Part shown: piece by piece, positions 6,251-14,121 of the stretch
How the letters are laid out: the number at the start of each line of letters is the position of its first letter
Position numbering within the stretch: position 1 is the first letter of the stretch
The notes under the pieces: model-generated
The model's database searches: none
Seen by the model: the letters and a program-made list of their open reading frames with translations, nothing else
What the model was told of the DNA's origin: nothing
From: Abditibacteriota bacterium
GTDB lineage: Bacteria; Armatimonadota; UBA5829
Assembly: GCA_017959625.1 (NCBI GenBank)
Contig: JAGDAG010000169.1
Coordinates: 1 to 15,402 of the forward strand
Length of the DNA: 15,402 nt
Direction: 5' to 3'
Translations under genes and position numbers: made by a program

Positions 6251-6970
6251 TGCCGCATAGGGGCCATACCCGTTCTGGGGAACCAGTTCACGGCGGAGAA
6301 CCTTCTGGGCAGCATGCAGAAAAACGAAGTCAAAGCCGCGGTCATATCCTCCACCATTTCCGATACGGTGGATTTCATGGCCGGGAACCGGCTGGTTTAT
6401 CAGACGGTGGAAAAGTATGCCGGCAAAGCCAATCTTTTCGGAGCGGTCACGGTGAACACCGCGTTTCCCGACGAATCGGTGGAGGAGATGCGCAAATATC
6501 TTTTCAACGAAAGGATGGTGGCCGTGCGGGTGGTGGCGGACAACCGCAAAAGCCCCCTTCTGCACAGCACCTGCCGGGCGATCATCAATTCCCAGAGGCG
6601 GTATGCCGCCCCGGTGCTCATCCACGCGAAGAATGCCGCCGACGTGGAAGTCATCGAGCTTCTGGCGGCGGAGTTCAAAACCATGCGTTTCATCATACTG
6701 GGCATGGGGGAAGACGACTGGAAGCACGCGGTGCTGGCGGCGGAGACCAACACCAATATCTCTCTGGAGCTTTCGGGGAGGATAAGCAGCGACAAGATCG
6801 ACTACACCCTGAAGACCCTGGGCTCCCACAGGCTTTTCTACGGAAGCAGCCTGCCCTACGTGGACGGAGCGCTGTTCAAGGCTTTCGTGGAAAACGCCAA
6901 TATAGACGACGGCGAAAAGGCCGATATCTTTTTCAACAACGGAAAAAGGCTTCTGGACAACAAATTATGA
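6230..6970 (+). CDS. Degenerate amidohydrolase-fold (TIM-barrel) protein, copy 2
   Basis: A 246-residue tandem paralogue of the preceding gene. It shares the MRIIDIN start and the same strand order: LFGAVTVNTAFPDE (69-82), MVAVRVVADN (96-105), APVLIHAKN (127-135), MRFIILGMGEDDW (152-164), HRLFYGSSLPYVDG (200-213). His132 (LIHAKN) keeps one histidine lost in copy 1. The N-terminal HxH is missing (IDINCRIG), the second barrel His is Leu/Gly (ILGMG), and the GSDxP Asp is Ser207. The ligand set is too incomplete for a normal amidohydrolase. Loss at different sites in the two copies suggests they specialised together, perhaps as a heteromer; this is inference. The start is 1 nt after the previous stop and the RBS (TTAGGAG, 6217-6223) lies inside the previous gene. 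The stop overlaps the LptC-like gene by 4 nt. Confidence 0.75.
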   Translation: MRIIDINCRIGAIPVLGNQFTAENLLGSMQKNEVKAAVISSTISDTVDFMAGNRLVYQTVEKYAGKANLFGAVTVNTAFPDESVEEMRKYLFNERMVAVRVVADNRKSPLLHSTCRAIINSQRRYAAPVLIHAKNAADVEVIELLAAEFKTMRFIILGMGEDDWKHAVLAAETNTNISLELSGRISSDKIDYTLKTLGSHRLFYGSSLPYVDGALFKAFVENANIDDGEKADIFFNNGKRLLDNKL

Positions 6971-7581
6971 GGCTTGTTTCTGTTTTGCTCGTATGCCTGT
7001 TTCTTGCGGGCTGTTCTTTTAATTCTTCAAAAAAGGAAGCGGTGGCCCAAAAAGAAAAGGCTGCGGCAGAGTTCCGGACGGAAGAAAAAAAGCTTGACAG
7101 AGAAATAGACGCGGCAAAAAAGGAAGCGGAGAAAAAAACCGAAGCGCTGAAAAAAGAACTGGAGGAGATCCCGGAGATACACATCGATACCGGGAACGTG
7201 ACCTTTGAATGGGCGGGGGAAAAAGGAAAGGCTATGTCCTGCCGCGCCCAAAGGTTTTCCGGCAGCCGGACGGATGAGATAGTCACTCTCGAGGGCTTTT
7301 CCGCCGACATGAACGACAAACAGGCCTCCTTTGCCGCCCATATGATAGCGCCCAAAGCGGTTTTGTATATGAAGACCCGGAAGGTGGCGGCAAGCGGCGG
7401 AGTAAAGGTCACCTCCGCCACCAACAAAGCGGTCCTGGTGGCCGAAAGAGTGGAGTGGGATTCGAAGGCGGGAAAAATGTACGCCGAGAACGCCCGCCTT
7501 TCCACCGATATGGGCACAATGACCGGCAGAAAAATGACTTTGGATACGGCGCTGGAGACCTTCGAGGTCTCCGATCGCTGA
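6967..7581 (+). CDS. lptC: LptC-like lipoprotein with a coiled-coil spacer
   Basis: A 204-residue protein. The signal sequence ends in a lipobox LAGC (13-16), so it should be lipidated at Cys16 and membrane-anchored. Residues about 22-68 are a Lys/Glu/Ala-rich coiled coil. Residues about 70-204 show the LptC/OstA-type beta pattern (VTLEGFSADM, KVAASGGVKVTS, RVEWDSKAGKMYAENARLS, MTGRKMTLDTALETFEV). LptC passes LPS from the LptBFG extractor to the periplasmic LptA bridge. The assignment rests on this pattern and on being immediately before lptA and lptB. It differs from E. coli LptC, which has an N-terminal transmembrane helix that inserts into LptFG; here a lipid anchor and coiled coil take that place. 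It overlaps the upstream gene by 4 nt; lptA starts 14 nt downstream. Confidence 0.75.
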   Translation: MRLVSVLLVCLFLAGCSFNSSKKEAVAQKEKAAAEFRTEEKKLDREIDAAKKEAEKKTEALKKELEEIPEIHIDTGNVTFEWAGEKGKAMSCRAQRFSGSRTDEIVTLEGFSADMNDKQASFAAHMIAPKAVLYMKTRKVAASGGVKVTSATNKAVLVAERVEWDSKAGKMYAENARLSTDMGTMTGRKMTLDTALETFEVSDR

Positions 7582-7595
7582 AAAGGAAGGACCAT

Positions 7596-8120
7596 ATGAA
7601 AAAATTCACGGCTGTTTTGCTTTTGCTTATGCTGGCTGCGGCCGCTTTTGCCGCAGACTTCGTTACGGAAGACGGCAGGATAAAGCTGAATTCGGCGACC
7701 ATCTCCATGAACAAAAAAACGGTGAACGCAAAAAAAGACGTGTCTCTTTTTATAAAAGACGAAAAAACCGCTCTCGAGGTCCGCTGCGGGGAGCTTAAGC
7801 TCGTTTACGAAGGAAAGGCTTCTGGGGGGCTTGACTCGGTGAGGCAGGCGGTGATCAAAGGCAGCGTGCAGATGGTTTACGATGCAGGCGGAAACCGGTA
7901 CGACATACGCTGCGACAGCGCATTTTACGAAAACAGCATACTCACCCTGGCGGGGAACGTGAAGATCGATTATTCCGGGGGCGATATGCCCGCAACCGCT
8001 ACGGGCAGCCGGGCCACTATGAACCTTGCCCAGGACCCCGATGAAGACGCGCTGCTGTTTTCTATAGAGGGAGACGGCGAAAGAGCAAGGATAACCGTTC
8101 CCGCGGCGGCCGCAAAATGA
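7596..8120 (+). CDS. lptA: LptA/OstA-like periplasmic LPS-transport protein
   Basis: A 174-residue exported protein with a Sec signal peptide (MKKFTAVLLLLMLAAAAFA, cleaved about residue 19-20) and no lipobox. The mature part carries OstA-type beta-jellyroll repeats: KLNSATISMNKKTVNAKKDVSLF, LEVRCGELKLVYEG, AVIKGSVQMVYDAGG, CDSAFYENSILTLAGNVKIDY. LptA oligomerises into the periplasmic bridge that carries LPS from LptC to LptD. Its size fits (E. coli LptA is 185 residues). ATG 7596 has AAGGAAGG (7583-7590) 5 nt upstream, the best RBS in the cluster. Its stop overlaps the lptB start by 4 nt. Two internal cysteines (in VRCGELK and IRCDSAF) are unusual for a small bridge protein and could form a disulfide. 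Confidence 0.85.
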   Translation: MKKFTAVLLLLMLAAAAFAADFVTEDGRIKLNSATISMNKKTVNAKKDVSLFIKDEKTALEVRCGELKLVYEGKASGGLDSVRQAVIKGSVQMVYDAGGNRYDIRCDSAFYENSILTLAGNVKIDYSGGDMPATATGSRATMNLAQDPDEDALLFSIEGDGERARITVPAAAAK

Positions 8121-8836
8121 AGCTTTCGGCCAGGGGGCTTGTAAAACAGTATAAGGGGCGCAGAGTGGTGAACGACGTGTCCTTTGAAGCGGAAACGGGA
8201 GAGATAGTAGGGCTCCTGGGGCCCAACGGAGCCGGCAAGACCACCTCGTTTTACATGGTGACGGGGCTTGTGCGGCCCGACGGAGGCCACGTTTTTCTGG
8301 ACCAAACGGAGATCACCTCGCTGCCTATGTATAAAAGGGCAAGGCTGGGTATGGGATATCTGGCCCAGGAAGCGTCTGTGTTCCGCCATATCTCCGTGGA
8401 GGACAATATACGCCTGGTGCTGGAGCACCAGAAGCTCTCAAGAGAGGAACGCGAGGGGCGGCTGGAGCGGCTGCTTTCGGAATTCGGCCTGGAGGGCGTG
8501 CGCAAACGCCTTGGCCAGGTGCTTTCGGGAGGCGAGCGCCGCAGGGTGGAGATCGCCAGGAGCCTGGCCACGAACCCTTCGTTCATCCTGCTGGACGAGC
8601 CCTTTACGGGAGTGGATCCCATATCCATAAGCGATATCCAGGAGCTGGTAAGAGGGCTGAAGGACAAAGGGATAGGCATCATCATCACCGATCACAACGT
8701 GCGGGAGACCCTTGCCATTTGCGACAGGGCCTATATCATGGGCGACGGAGTCATACGCACCTCCGGTTCCGCAGCCTCTCTGCCCGAGGATCCCATTGCC
8801 CGCAAGTATTATCTGGGTGAAAATTTCGAGATGTGA
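8117..8836 (+). CDS. lptB: LPS export ABC transporter ATP-binding protein LptB
   Basis: A 239-residue cytoplasmic ATPase, close to the family length (about 240). It shows Walker A GPNGAGKT (35-42), Q-loop Gln84 (GYLAQEASVF), signature LSGGE (136-140), Walker B FILLD followed by Glu161, and H-loop His193 (ITDHNVRET). LptB-specific blocks GVDPISISDIQ and TDHNVRETL separate it from amino-acid or branched-chain transporter ATPases. Two LptB subunits power LPS extraction with LptF/G. It overlaps lptA by 4 nt, and its TGA overlaps the permease ATG by 1 nt, indicating translational coupling and matched expression. Confidence 0.96.
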   Translation: MKLSARGLVKQYKGRRVVNDVSFEAETGEIVGLLGPNGAGKTTSFYMVTGLVRPDGGHVFLDQTEITSLPMYKRARLGMGYLAQEASVFRHISVEDNIRLVLEHQKLSREEREGRLERLLSEFGLEGVRKRLGQVLSGGERRRVEIARSLATNPSFILLDEPFTGVDPISISDIQELVRGLKDKGIGIIITDHNVRETLAICDRAYIMGDGVIRTSGSAASLPEDPIARKYYLGENFEM

Positions 8837-9960
8837 TGAAGATCTGCGACAGAATGCTGCTCAAAGAGCTGGCAGGCCCGTTCCTCTTCGGCATAGCAGC
8901 CTTTACCATATTGTTTTTTGCGGGAGACTTTCTTCAGGACGTCTCGCAGCTCATAAGCGAGGGCCTGCCCGTGTCCTCGGCCGCCCTGATGATAATGTAT
9001 TACCTGCCCACCGTGGTCTTTTATACTCTGCCCATGGCGACCCTCCTGGCAGTGATATACACCATCGGCCGTTTCAGCGGTGAAAGCGAGATGATATCCT
9101 GCTTCGCGGCGGGGATAGGCTACAAAAGGCTGCTGGCTCCCGTGGCGCTCTTTGTGTTTATGGCCGCTGTCCTGAGCTACGCCCTCAACGATTTTGTGGC
9201 TCCGGCTTCCTATATGAAGCTGCAGCGCCTGGAAGCAAAGGCCAGAAGCGAAGCGGCGCCGGATACCGGGGCTGTGATGTTTTACGACAAAAAAACAGGC
9301 TCTCTTGTGAGAGCCGACGGGGGCTTCGATATCTCCAGGGGAGTGGCAAAGGATATCACCATACTGACGTTCAGGGAAGGCCGGCCGCTGATGCTCGTCT
9401 ATGCCAGAAAGGCTGTGTGGCAGGGCTTTTCGGAGAAAAACAAACGGTTCGACTGGAAACTTTATGAAGGCTATACCCAGAAGCTGGGGGACGATTTCGG
9501 AGCAAGGATCCTGTTCGGCGATACCGAGACCCGCTCCGTAAAACTTGAAAAGGACGTAAAGGAGCTGGCCCTCCTTCAGAAGGCGGAGATGCACGATTCG
9601 GTTTCCAACATGAGCTTTTTTGAACTGCGGAGCCTGCTGGAGCTTTATAAAGCCGCTCCCGAGACCGAAAAAAAGGAGATCTGCAAAACCGAGGTCTTTA
9701 TGTGGAACCGCTTTGCCCTTCCCATGAGCTGCATCATCCTGGGGCTTATCGCGGCGCCTCTCGCCATCCGCAGCCACAGAAGCAGCGCCGGGGTAGGCAT
9801 AGGCATCAGCCTTTTGGTTATAGGCATCTATTATATCGTGTGGAACTACGGTTCCCAGCTGGCATATGACGGCAGCATTTCTCCTTTTATAGGCTCCTTC
9901 GGGGCCAATATACTGGGGCTGGGGTGCGCCTTGTTTTTGAATCTGAGAGTGAAAATGTAA
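8836..9960 (+). CDS. lptF: LptF/LptG (YjgP/YjgQ) family LPS export permease
   Basis: A 374-residue inner-membrane permease that partners LptB. It has the family layout: three N-terminal membrane segments (about 13-30, 49-77, 99-119), a large periplasmic beta-jellyroll region (about 120-285), and three C-terminal segments (about 291-311, 317-337, 347-369). Family blocks include MLLKELAGPFLFG at the start, ETEKKEI...WNRFALPMSCIILGLIAAPLAI, and the motif IYYIVWNYG. ATG 8836 is chosen; GTG 8833 just before it is possible and would add one residue. Most Proteobacteria have two adjacent permeases (F and G), but only this one is present here, as in cyanobacterial clusters. It could work as a homodimer or with a partner elsewhere, so lptF is a family label rather than proof of F over G. 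It overlaps its neighbours by 1 nt on both sides. Confidence 0.92.
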   Translation: MKICDRMLLKELAGPFLFGIAAFTILFFAGDFLQDVSQLISEGLPVSSAALMIMYYLPTVVFYTLPMATLLAVIYTIGRFSGESEMISCFAAGIGYKRLLAPVALFVFMAAVLSYALNDFVAPASYMKLQRLEAKARSEAAPDTGAVMFYDKKTGSLVRADGGFDISRGVAKDITILTFREGRPLMLVYARKAVWQGFSEKNKRFDWKLYEGYTQKLGDDFGARILFGDTETRSVKLEKDVKELALLQKAEMHDSVSNMSFFELRSLLELYKAAPETEKKEICKTEVFMWNRFALPMSCIILGLIAAPLAIRSHRSSAGVGIGISLLVIGIYYIVWNYGSQLAYDGSISPFIGSFGANILGLGCALFLNLRVKM

Positions 9961-11504
9961 TGTATACGGCAGTGTTTTTTGCTGCGCTTATCGTTGTTTC
10001 CGGCATCGTTGCCTGGGTGGGCGATTACATTGGGCGCAGCCTTGGTAAAAAGCGGCTCACGATGTTCGGCCTCCGGCCGAAGCATACTGCCATCGTATCC
10101 ACGGTAATAACGGGCATGTTTATTTCCGTATTGGCCCTGGTGGTGCTCACCGGGATCAATTCGCAGTTCAGACAGGTGATCTTCCACGGCCAGGAGATCC
10201 TGAAGAAAAACGAAAAGCTCTCAAGAGAATCCTCGGAGCTGCTGCTGGCAAACAGGGCGATACTGGCGGAACAGGAACGGCTGGAAAAGGAGACCGAGGC
10301 CAAGGGAAAGGATTATGAACTTATAAGAAAACGTTTTACCGCGGCAAAGCGGGATTACGACAAGGCAAAGGCAGCCTATAATGTTTCGGCAGGCCAGGTC
10401 AGGACCCTGAAAAAAAGCATAGAAAGCCGGCGGCTGGAGCTGGAACGGCTCAAAAGGCAGAACCTCGTTTCGGCAAAGGAACTGAAGGAAAAAGAAGCCC
10501 TTCTGGAATCGGACGAGGCAAAGCTCAGGGAAATGGAGGCCCGGCTCGAGGCCGATTCCCAGAGGCTCAGCGAGCTGATGGCGGAAGTGGAAGAGCAGCA
10601 GCGGCAGAGAGAGCTGGCAAAAAAAGAACTGGAGAAGGCAAACGGCGACCTGGCTCTTGTGAAGGAAAGCCTGGCTCAGGCGGAGCACGATCTGGACGTT
10701 GCCAGAGAGGCTATGAAGGAATATGCAAATCTGCGTCTCAGCACGGTGGTGATACGCCAGGAAGACGAGATAGCCAGAGCCGTCATAGACGGGACCGGCA
10801 GCATCCCGCAGATATCCGCCTCTCTTATGCAGCTTCTTGCAAACGCCAACGAAATTTGCTATAATATAATAAGCAGTTATAAGGGGACTCCCATCAGCGT
10901 TGAAGGAGAAAAGGCGGCGGCAGGCTTTAAAACGGCCTACGTGCGGCTTGTTTTCCGCGATGAGGCGGGAGATATCTATGAAGACAGCATCAGGACCATG
11001 GTCGTGAGCGCTGCGGAGGCCATAAAAAACAAGGGAGGAGACTCTCTTGTGATAGTGTCGTCTGCCGGCAATCTGACCTCTTCGGATCTCACGGTGATCC
11101 CCGTGGAATTCAGGCTGCATGAGGAGAAGCTGATCTATGTCAAAGGCAGCCTGATATCAAAGATATCTTTTACGGGCAGCGAGTCCGACGCCGGGATATT
11201 CACCATGCTGTATGATTTTTATACCAACACGGTCCTCACGGAATCTGTGGACAAAGGCGCCGTTCCCGCCCAGATGTCTCCCCTGTTTTCGTATTATTGC
11301 CGGAAAGCGGTGGAGCGCAACCCCGCCCTCAGGCTTTTCTCTTCATACAAGGAAGTCTCGATGACGGAACAGGCAGAGGTCATCCTGGGGCTTATGAAGG
11401 AGATCTCCGGCTCCCCGGCGGAGGTGAAGCTGTACGCCGCCAGGGACCTTTACAGTTCGGACGTGGTTTCAACCAGAAATACCAGAGTGGAGGTTTCAAA
11501 ATGA
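9960..11504 (+). CDS. DUF3084 membrane-anchored coiled-coil protein
   Basis: A 514-residue protein. Two membrane segments lie at about 3-21 and 42-64, separated by the strongly conserved cytoplasmic loop VGDYIGRSLGKKRLTMFGLRPKHTAIV. That loop is the hallmark of DUF3084 proteins of Cyanobacteria, Deinococcota and Armatimonadota. A long coiled coil (about 75-270, rich in Glu, Lys, Leu, Arg) follows, then a globular alpha/beta domain (about 270-514) of unknown role. Function is not established; the layout suggests a membrane-tethered scaffold or spacer. ATG 9960 overlaps the permease stop (TAATG). The longer reading from ATG 9924 inside the permease would add a charged stretch before the first membrane segment and is less likely. 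It sits between the Lpt genes and a YqgF-like gene, with which it overlaps by 4 nt. Confidence 0.88.
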   Translation: MYTAVFFAALIVVSGIVAWVGDYIGRSLGKKRLTMFGLRPKHTAIVSTVITGMFISVLALVVLTGINSQFRQVIFHGQEILKKNEKLSRESSELLLANRAILAEQERLEKETEAKGKDYELIRKRFTAAKRDYDKAKAAYNVSAGQVRTLKKSIESRRLELERLKRQNLVSAKELKEKEALLESDEAKLREMEARLEADSQRLSELMAEVEEQQRQRELAKKELEKANGDLALVKESLAQAEHDLDVAREAMKEYANLRLSTVVIRQEDEIARAVIDGTGSIPQISASLMQLLANANEICYNIISSYKGTPISVEGEKAAAGFKTAYVRLVFRDEAGDIYEDSIRTMVVSAAEAIKNKGGDSLVIVSSAGNLTSSDLTVIPVEFRLHEEKLIYVKGSLISKISFTGSESDAGIFTMLYDFYTNTVLTESVDKGAVPAQMSPLFSYYCRKAVERNPALRLFSSYKEVSMTEQAEVILGLMKEISGSPAEVKLYAARDLYSSDVVSTRNTRVEVSK

Positions 11505-11914
11505 TAGTGATTGCAGTAGATCCCGGAAAAAGCAAAGTGGGTATAGCCGTTGTGAATTCCGTTGGCGGAACTATCACCCGCAAGGTTTGTTCACGCTCCA
11601 CTTTTTGCGAGGACGTGGAGCATTATAAAACCAATTATCCTACCGCTCACATAGTGTGCGGAAACGGGACAAGGTCCGAGGATATCATCAAAGAGCTGAC
11701 GGAATACGGCATAAAGGATATCCACGTGGTGGACGAGACCAATACCACGTGGGAGGCGCGGAAGGGCTACTGGGCAAGGCACAAAAAACCCTGGTATCTG
11801 TTTTTCCTTCCGGCAACGATGCTGAAACCGAACAGGAACATAGACGATTTTGCCGCGTGGGTGATCGCCCACAGATATATAGACGCCAACAGAGATCTGC
11901 ATTATAAAGAATAG
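11501..11914 (+). CDS. RNase H-fold protein of the cyanobacterial-type YqgF family
   Basis: A 137-residue protein. The N-terminal strand MIVIAVDPGKSKVGIAVV holds the first acidic residue (Asp7). The block HVVDETNTTWEARKGYW (Asp79/Glu80) corresponds to the VDER..S/T..EAR..YW block, and NIDDFAAWVIAHRYI (Asp115/116) gives the last acidic residue, so the D-E-D set of RNase H-like nucleases is kept. YqgF/RuvX proteins are annotated as pre-16S rRNA 5'-end nucleases or Holliday-junction-resolvase-like proteins; the EAR..YW and late IDD..A pattern is closest to the version next to DUF3084 in cyanobacteria. ATG 11501 has GTGGAGG (11487-11493) upstream and a 4-nt overlap with the DUF3084 gene. Adjacency to rsmA, 2 nt downstream, favours a role in 16S rRNA maturation (inference). 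Confidence 0.83.
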   Translation: MIVIAVDPGKSKVGIAVVNSVGGTITRKVCSRSTFCEDVEHYKTNYPTAHIVCGNGTRSEDIIKELTEYGIKDIHVVDETNTTWEARKGYWARHKKPWYLFFLPATMLKPNRNIDDFAAWVIAHRYIDANRDLHYKE

Positions 11915-11916
11915 GC

Positions 11917-12786
11917 ATGTCGTCGCCGGAAACCGGGCCCCGTCCGAGGCCGAAAAAAAGCCTCGGGCAGAATTTTCTTACGGATAAAAATATCACCGAA
12001 AAGATCGCGGAGGAAGTCCGCGGCTGCGGCGGGGACGCGCTGCTGGAGATAGGCTCCGGGCAGGGAGCGCTTACCGGGTATCTTGCGGAAATGGGCAAGC
12101 CCCTTTTCTGTGTGGAAGCGGACAGGGATATGACGGATATCCTGGAGAAAAGGTTTTCCGGACGCGCCGGCGTCACCGTGATCTGCGCCGATTTCCTCAA
12201 GTGGGATATGTCTGTTCTGGAAGGAAGGCGCGTGGTGTGCGCAGGCAATCTGCCGTATTATATAACCACCCCCATCATAAAGACCCTTCTTGAGGGCAAA
12301 AGGTATTTCACCGACTGTATCATAATGGTGCAGAAGGAGGTGGCTGACAGGCTCACGGCTCCCTGCGGTTCCAGGGAAGCCGGCGCTTTCACCCTGTTCT
12401 GCCGGTATCACGCGGAGATAAGCCGCGTGTGCAAAGCCGGCAGGGGCTGTTTTTATCCCGTCCCCAAGGTGGACAGCTGCGTTCTGCATCTGAAGCTGCG
12501 CAGCGTTCCGCCGGTGGACGTGCCGGACGAAGAACTGTTTTTCAATATCATCCGCGCTGCCTTCGGCAAACGGAGAAAGACCCTTTCCAACAACCTGAAG
12601 GATTCGGTTTTTTTGTGGTGGAGCGCGGAAAAAGTTCGCAGAGTGCTTTCCCTTGCCGGGATAGACGGCTCCAGAAGAGGGGAGACTCTTTCCCTTGAAG
12701 AATTTGCCATGCTGTGCCGCGCCGCCCATGCCGTAGGGCTTCCCGGCGCAGAGGATCGATTTTCAGGCGGCATCGCCTTGATATAA
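11917..12786 (+). CDS. rsmA: 16S rRNA (adenine1518/1519-N6)-dimethyltransferase
   Basis: A 289-residue SAM-dependent methyltransferase (KsgA) that dimethylates two adjacent adenines near the 3' end of 16S rRNA during late 30S assembly. Seen are KKSLGQNFLTD (13-23), SAM motif I LEIGSGQGALT (43-53), the acidic SAM contact CVEADRDM (65-72), ADFLKWD (91-97), motif IV NLPYYITTPII (111-121) with the catalytic NLPY, VQKEVADRL (138-146), and the C-terminal rRNA-binding blocks FGKRRKTLSNNL (216-227) and RGETLSLEEFAML (254-266). The size is normal. The ATG lies 2 nt after the previous stop without a clear RBS, so translation is probably coupled to the YqgF-like gene. The acidic, Pro-rich first 12 residues are unremarkable additions. 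Confidence 0.97.
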   Translation: MSSPETGPRPRPKKSLGQNFLTDKNITEKIAEEVRGCGGDALLEIGSGQGALTGYLAEMGKPLFCVEADRDMTDILEKRFSGRAGVTVICADFLKWDMSVLEGRRVVCAGNLPYYITTPIIKTLLEGKRYFTDCIIMVQKEVADRLTAPCGSREAGAFTLFCRYHAEISRVCKAGRGCFYPVPKVDSCVLHLKLRSVPPVDVPDEELFFNIIRAAFGKRRKTLSNNLKDSVFLWWSAEKVRRVLSLAGIDGSRRGETLSLEEFAMLCRAAHAVGLPGAEDRFSGGIALI

Positions 12787-12796
12787 GGAAAAAAAT

Positions 12797-14104
12797 ATGA
12801 AAAAGTATATTCTGACACTGCTTGTTGTCTTTCTGTGCGTTTCGGCATATTGTCAGAGCATAGATTCTCCCGACACCGAGCTTCTGAAACGGACTCCGGT
12901 CATAGACGGGGTCTACAACGAGGACGAGTGGGACCAGTTTTACGAAGCAAGCGATATCCCCTCCGGAAACACGGAGATCAAAACCTTTGCCAACTGGGAC
13001 AGCAAATATCTGTACGTGGCGGTCACCAGCAGCGCGCTCTGCGATATCGCGGTGGTCCTGGATTCTTCCGGAGACGGCTGGACCGCTGCCAACGGAGCGT
13101 ATCTCCTTAAAGTGTCCGGAGGAGAAAGCCTGGAAGCCATGAAAGCCGAAAAGAGCACTATCTCCGAGGCTGCCGTCAGTATGATGAGCCCCGTGGATTC
13201 CGACAGTATCCTCTGCGAAAGCGGCATCACCAGGGGCAGATACTGCATCGAGCTGGCTATCCCCGCCCAGACTGCCGTAAGGGAACTGAAGGCCTTTGAT
13301 TCGGGCAGCCAGATCGGCTTCAACGTTGCAGTGCATACCACCGGAAGCGAGGCGGGCTGGATAATGTTCAACCCTGCGGATCTTTCGGACAACACCCGCA
13401 AATGCCGGCTGGTCACGTATAAATCCGCTATCCTCGGAGATATGACCCTCGATCTGAAGCTGGACAGAGACGTCATAGTTCCCGGAGAGACCCTCGACGG
13501 CAAGATCGTGCTTTCCAACAGAAGCGGGGAGACCGTCAATATCTCCAACGTGGTGCTGGGAGGCGAAGGCTCTCTTGACCAGTATGTGAACGCCTATAAG
13601 ATCGTTGTAGGGGATATAAAGAAAAAGAGCTCCTTTACCCGCGCGTATCATACCGACACCTCCAGGGACATAAAGTCCGGCACGTGGGTCCTTGGCGCAG
13701 AGGTCTTTGTGGGAGAAACCAAGATAGGCGCCGCCATGAAGAGCTTTGAGGTGGTGCCTTCCGTAAAGATCGAACCTCTGGGGCCCGACCCCATGTATTC
13801 CGACGCCAAAGAGATAAAGGTGGGCGTGAAGATCACCAACTATTCCCGCAGCAGGACCCCTTCCGGGGCCGTGACCATCAACGCTCCGGCGGGCTGGCAG
13901 CCCAAGGGCGGGAAACAGACCATCGCCTATAAGGTGATGCCTGTTTTCAAAAAGAGCCAGAACGTGGAATTCAAGGTGATACCTCCTTTGGGGACCTTCG
14001 GCGAAGTCACCTTCCTGTTCAACGTTTCCACGCCGGAAGGCATAGTGGACGTGCCCGTCATATTCAACGTGGTCCCTGCGGAACAGAGACCCGCCAAAAA
14101 ATAA
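12797..14104 (+). CDS. Secreted CBM9-like sugar-binding protein with two beta-sandwich domains
   Basis: A 435-residue exported protein. The signal peptide is MKKYILTLLVVFLCVSAYC (cleavage about 17-20). The Cys near the end lacks a proper lipobox because Tyr precedes it, so it is probably not a lipoprotein. Residues about 30-205 look like a family 9 carbohydrate-binding/DOMON-like module: RTPVIDGVYNEDEWD, NWDSKYLYVAVTSS, DIAVVLDSSGDGW, YCIELAIP and IGFNVAVHTTG are the usual landmarks. Two Ig-like beta-sandwich domains follow (about 206-320 and 322-428), the second resembling domains with GWQ..G motifs found in extracellular enzymes. No catalytic domain is seen, so a binding or surface role is likely. 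AAGGA (12785-12789) precedes ATG 12797, 10 nt after rsmA. It is the last gene before a terminator and the only secreted beta-sandwich protein in the operon. Confidence 0.75.
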   Translation: MKKYILTLLVVFLCVSAYCQSIDSPDTELLKRTPVIDGVYNEDEWDQFYEASDIPSGNTEIKTFANWDSKYLYVAVTSSALCDIAVVLDSSGDGWTAANGAYLLKVSGGESLEAMKAEKSTISEAAVSMMSPVDSDSILCESGITRGRYCIELAIPAQTAVRELKAFDSGSQIGFNVAVHTTGSEAGWIMFNPADLSDNTRKCRLVTYKSAILGDMTLDLKLDRDVIVPGETLDGKIVLSNRSGETVNISNVVLGGEGSLDQYVNAYKIVVGDIKKKSSFTRAYHTDTSRDIKSGTWVLGAEVFVGETKIGAAMKSFEVVPSVKIEPLGPDPMYSDAKEIKVGVKITNYSRSRTPSGAVTINAPAGWQPKGGKQTIAYKVMPVFKKSQNVEFKVIPPLGTFGEVTFLFNVSTPEGIVDVPVIFNVVPAEQRPAKK

Positions 14105-14121
14105 TTATCGTGTTTATAAAA

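Noticed and set aside
9924..9959. Upstream ATG extension of the DUF3084 gene inside lptF
   Set aside because: It would add a charged stretch (RLVFESESENV) before the first membrane segment and overlap lptF by 37 nt; the TAATG start at 9960 gives the typical family N-terminus.
11297..11500. Upstream extension of the YqgF-like gene
   Set aside because: It is a shadow of the DUF3084 gene; the family begins at the DPGKSKVG strand, and ATG 11501 has a good RBS and the usual 4-nt overlap.
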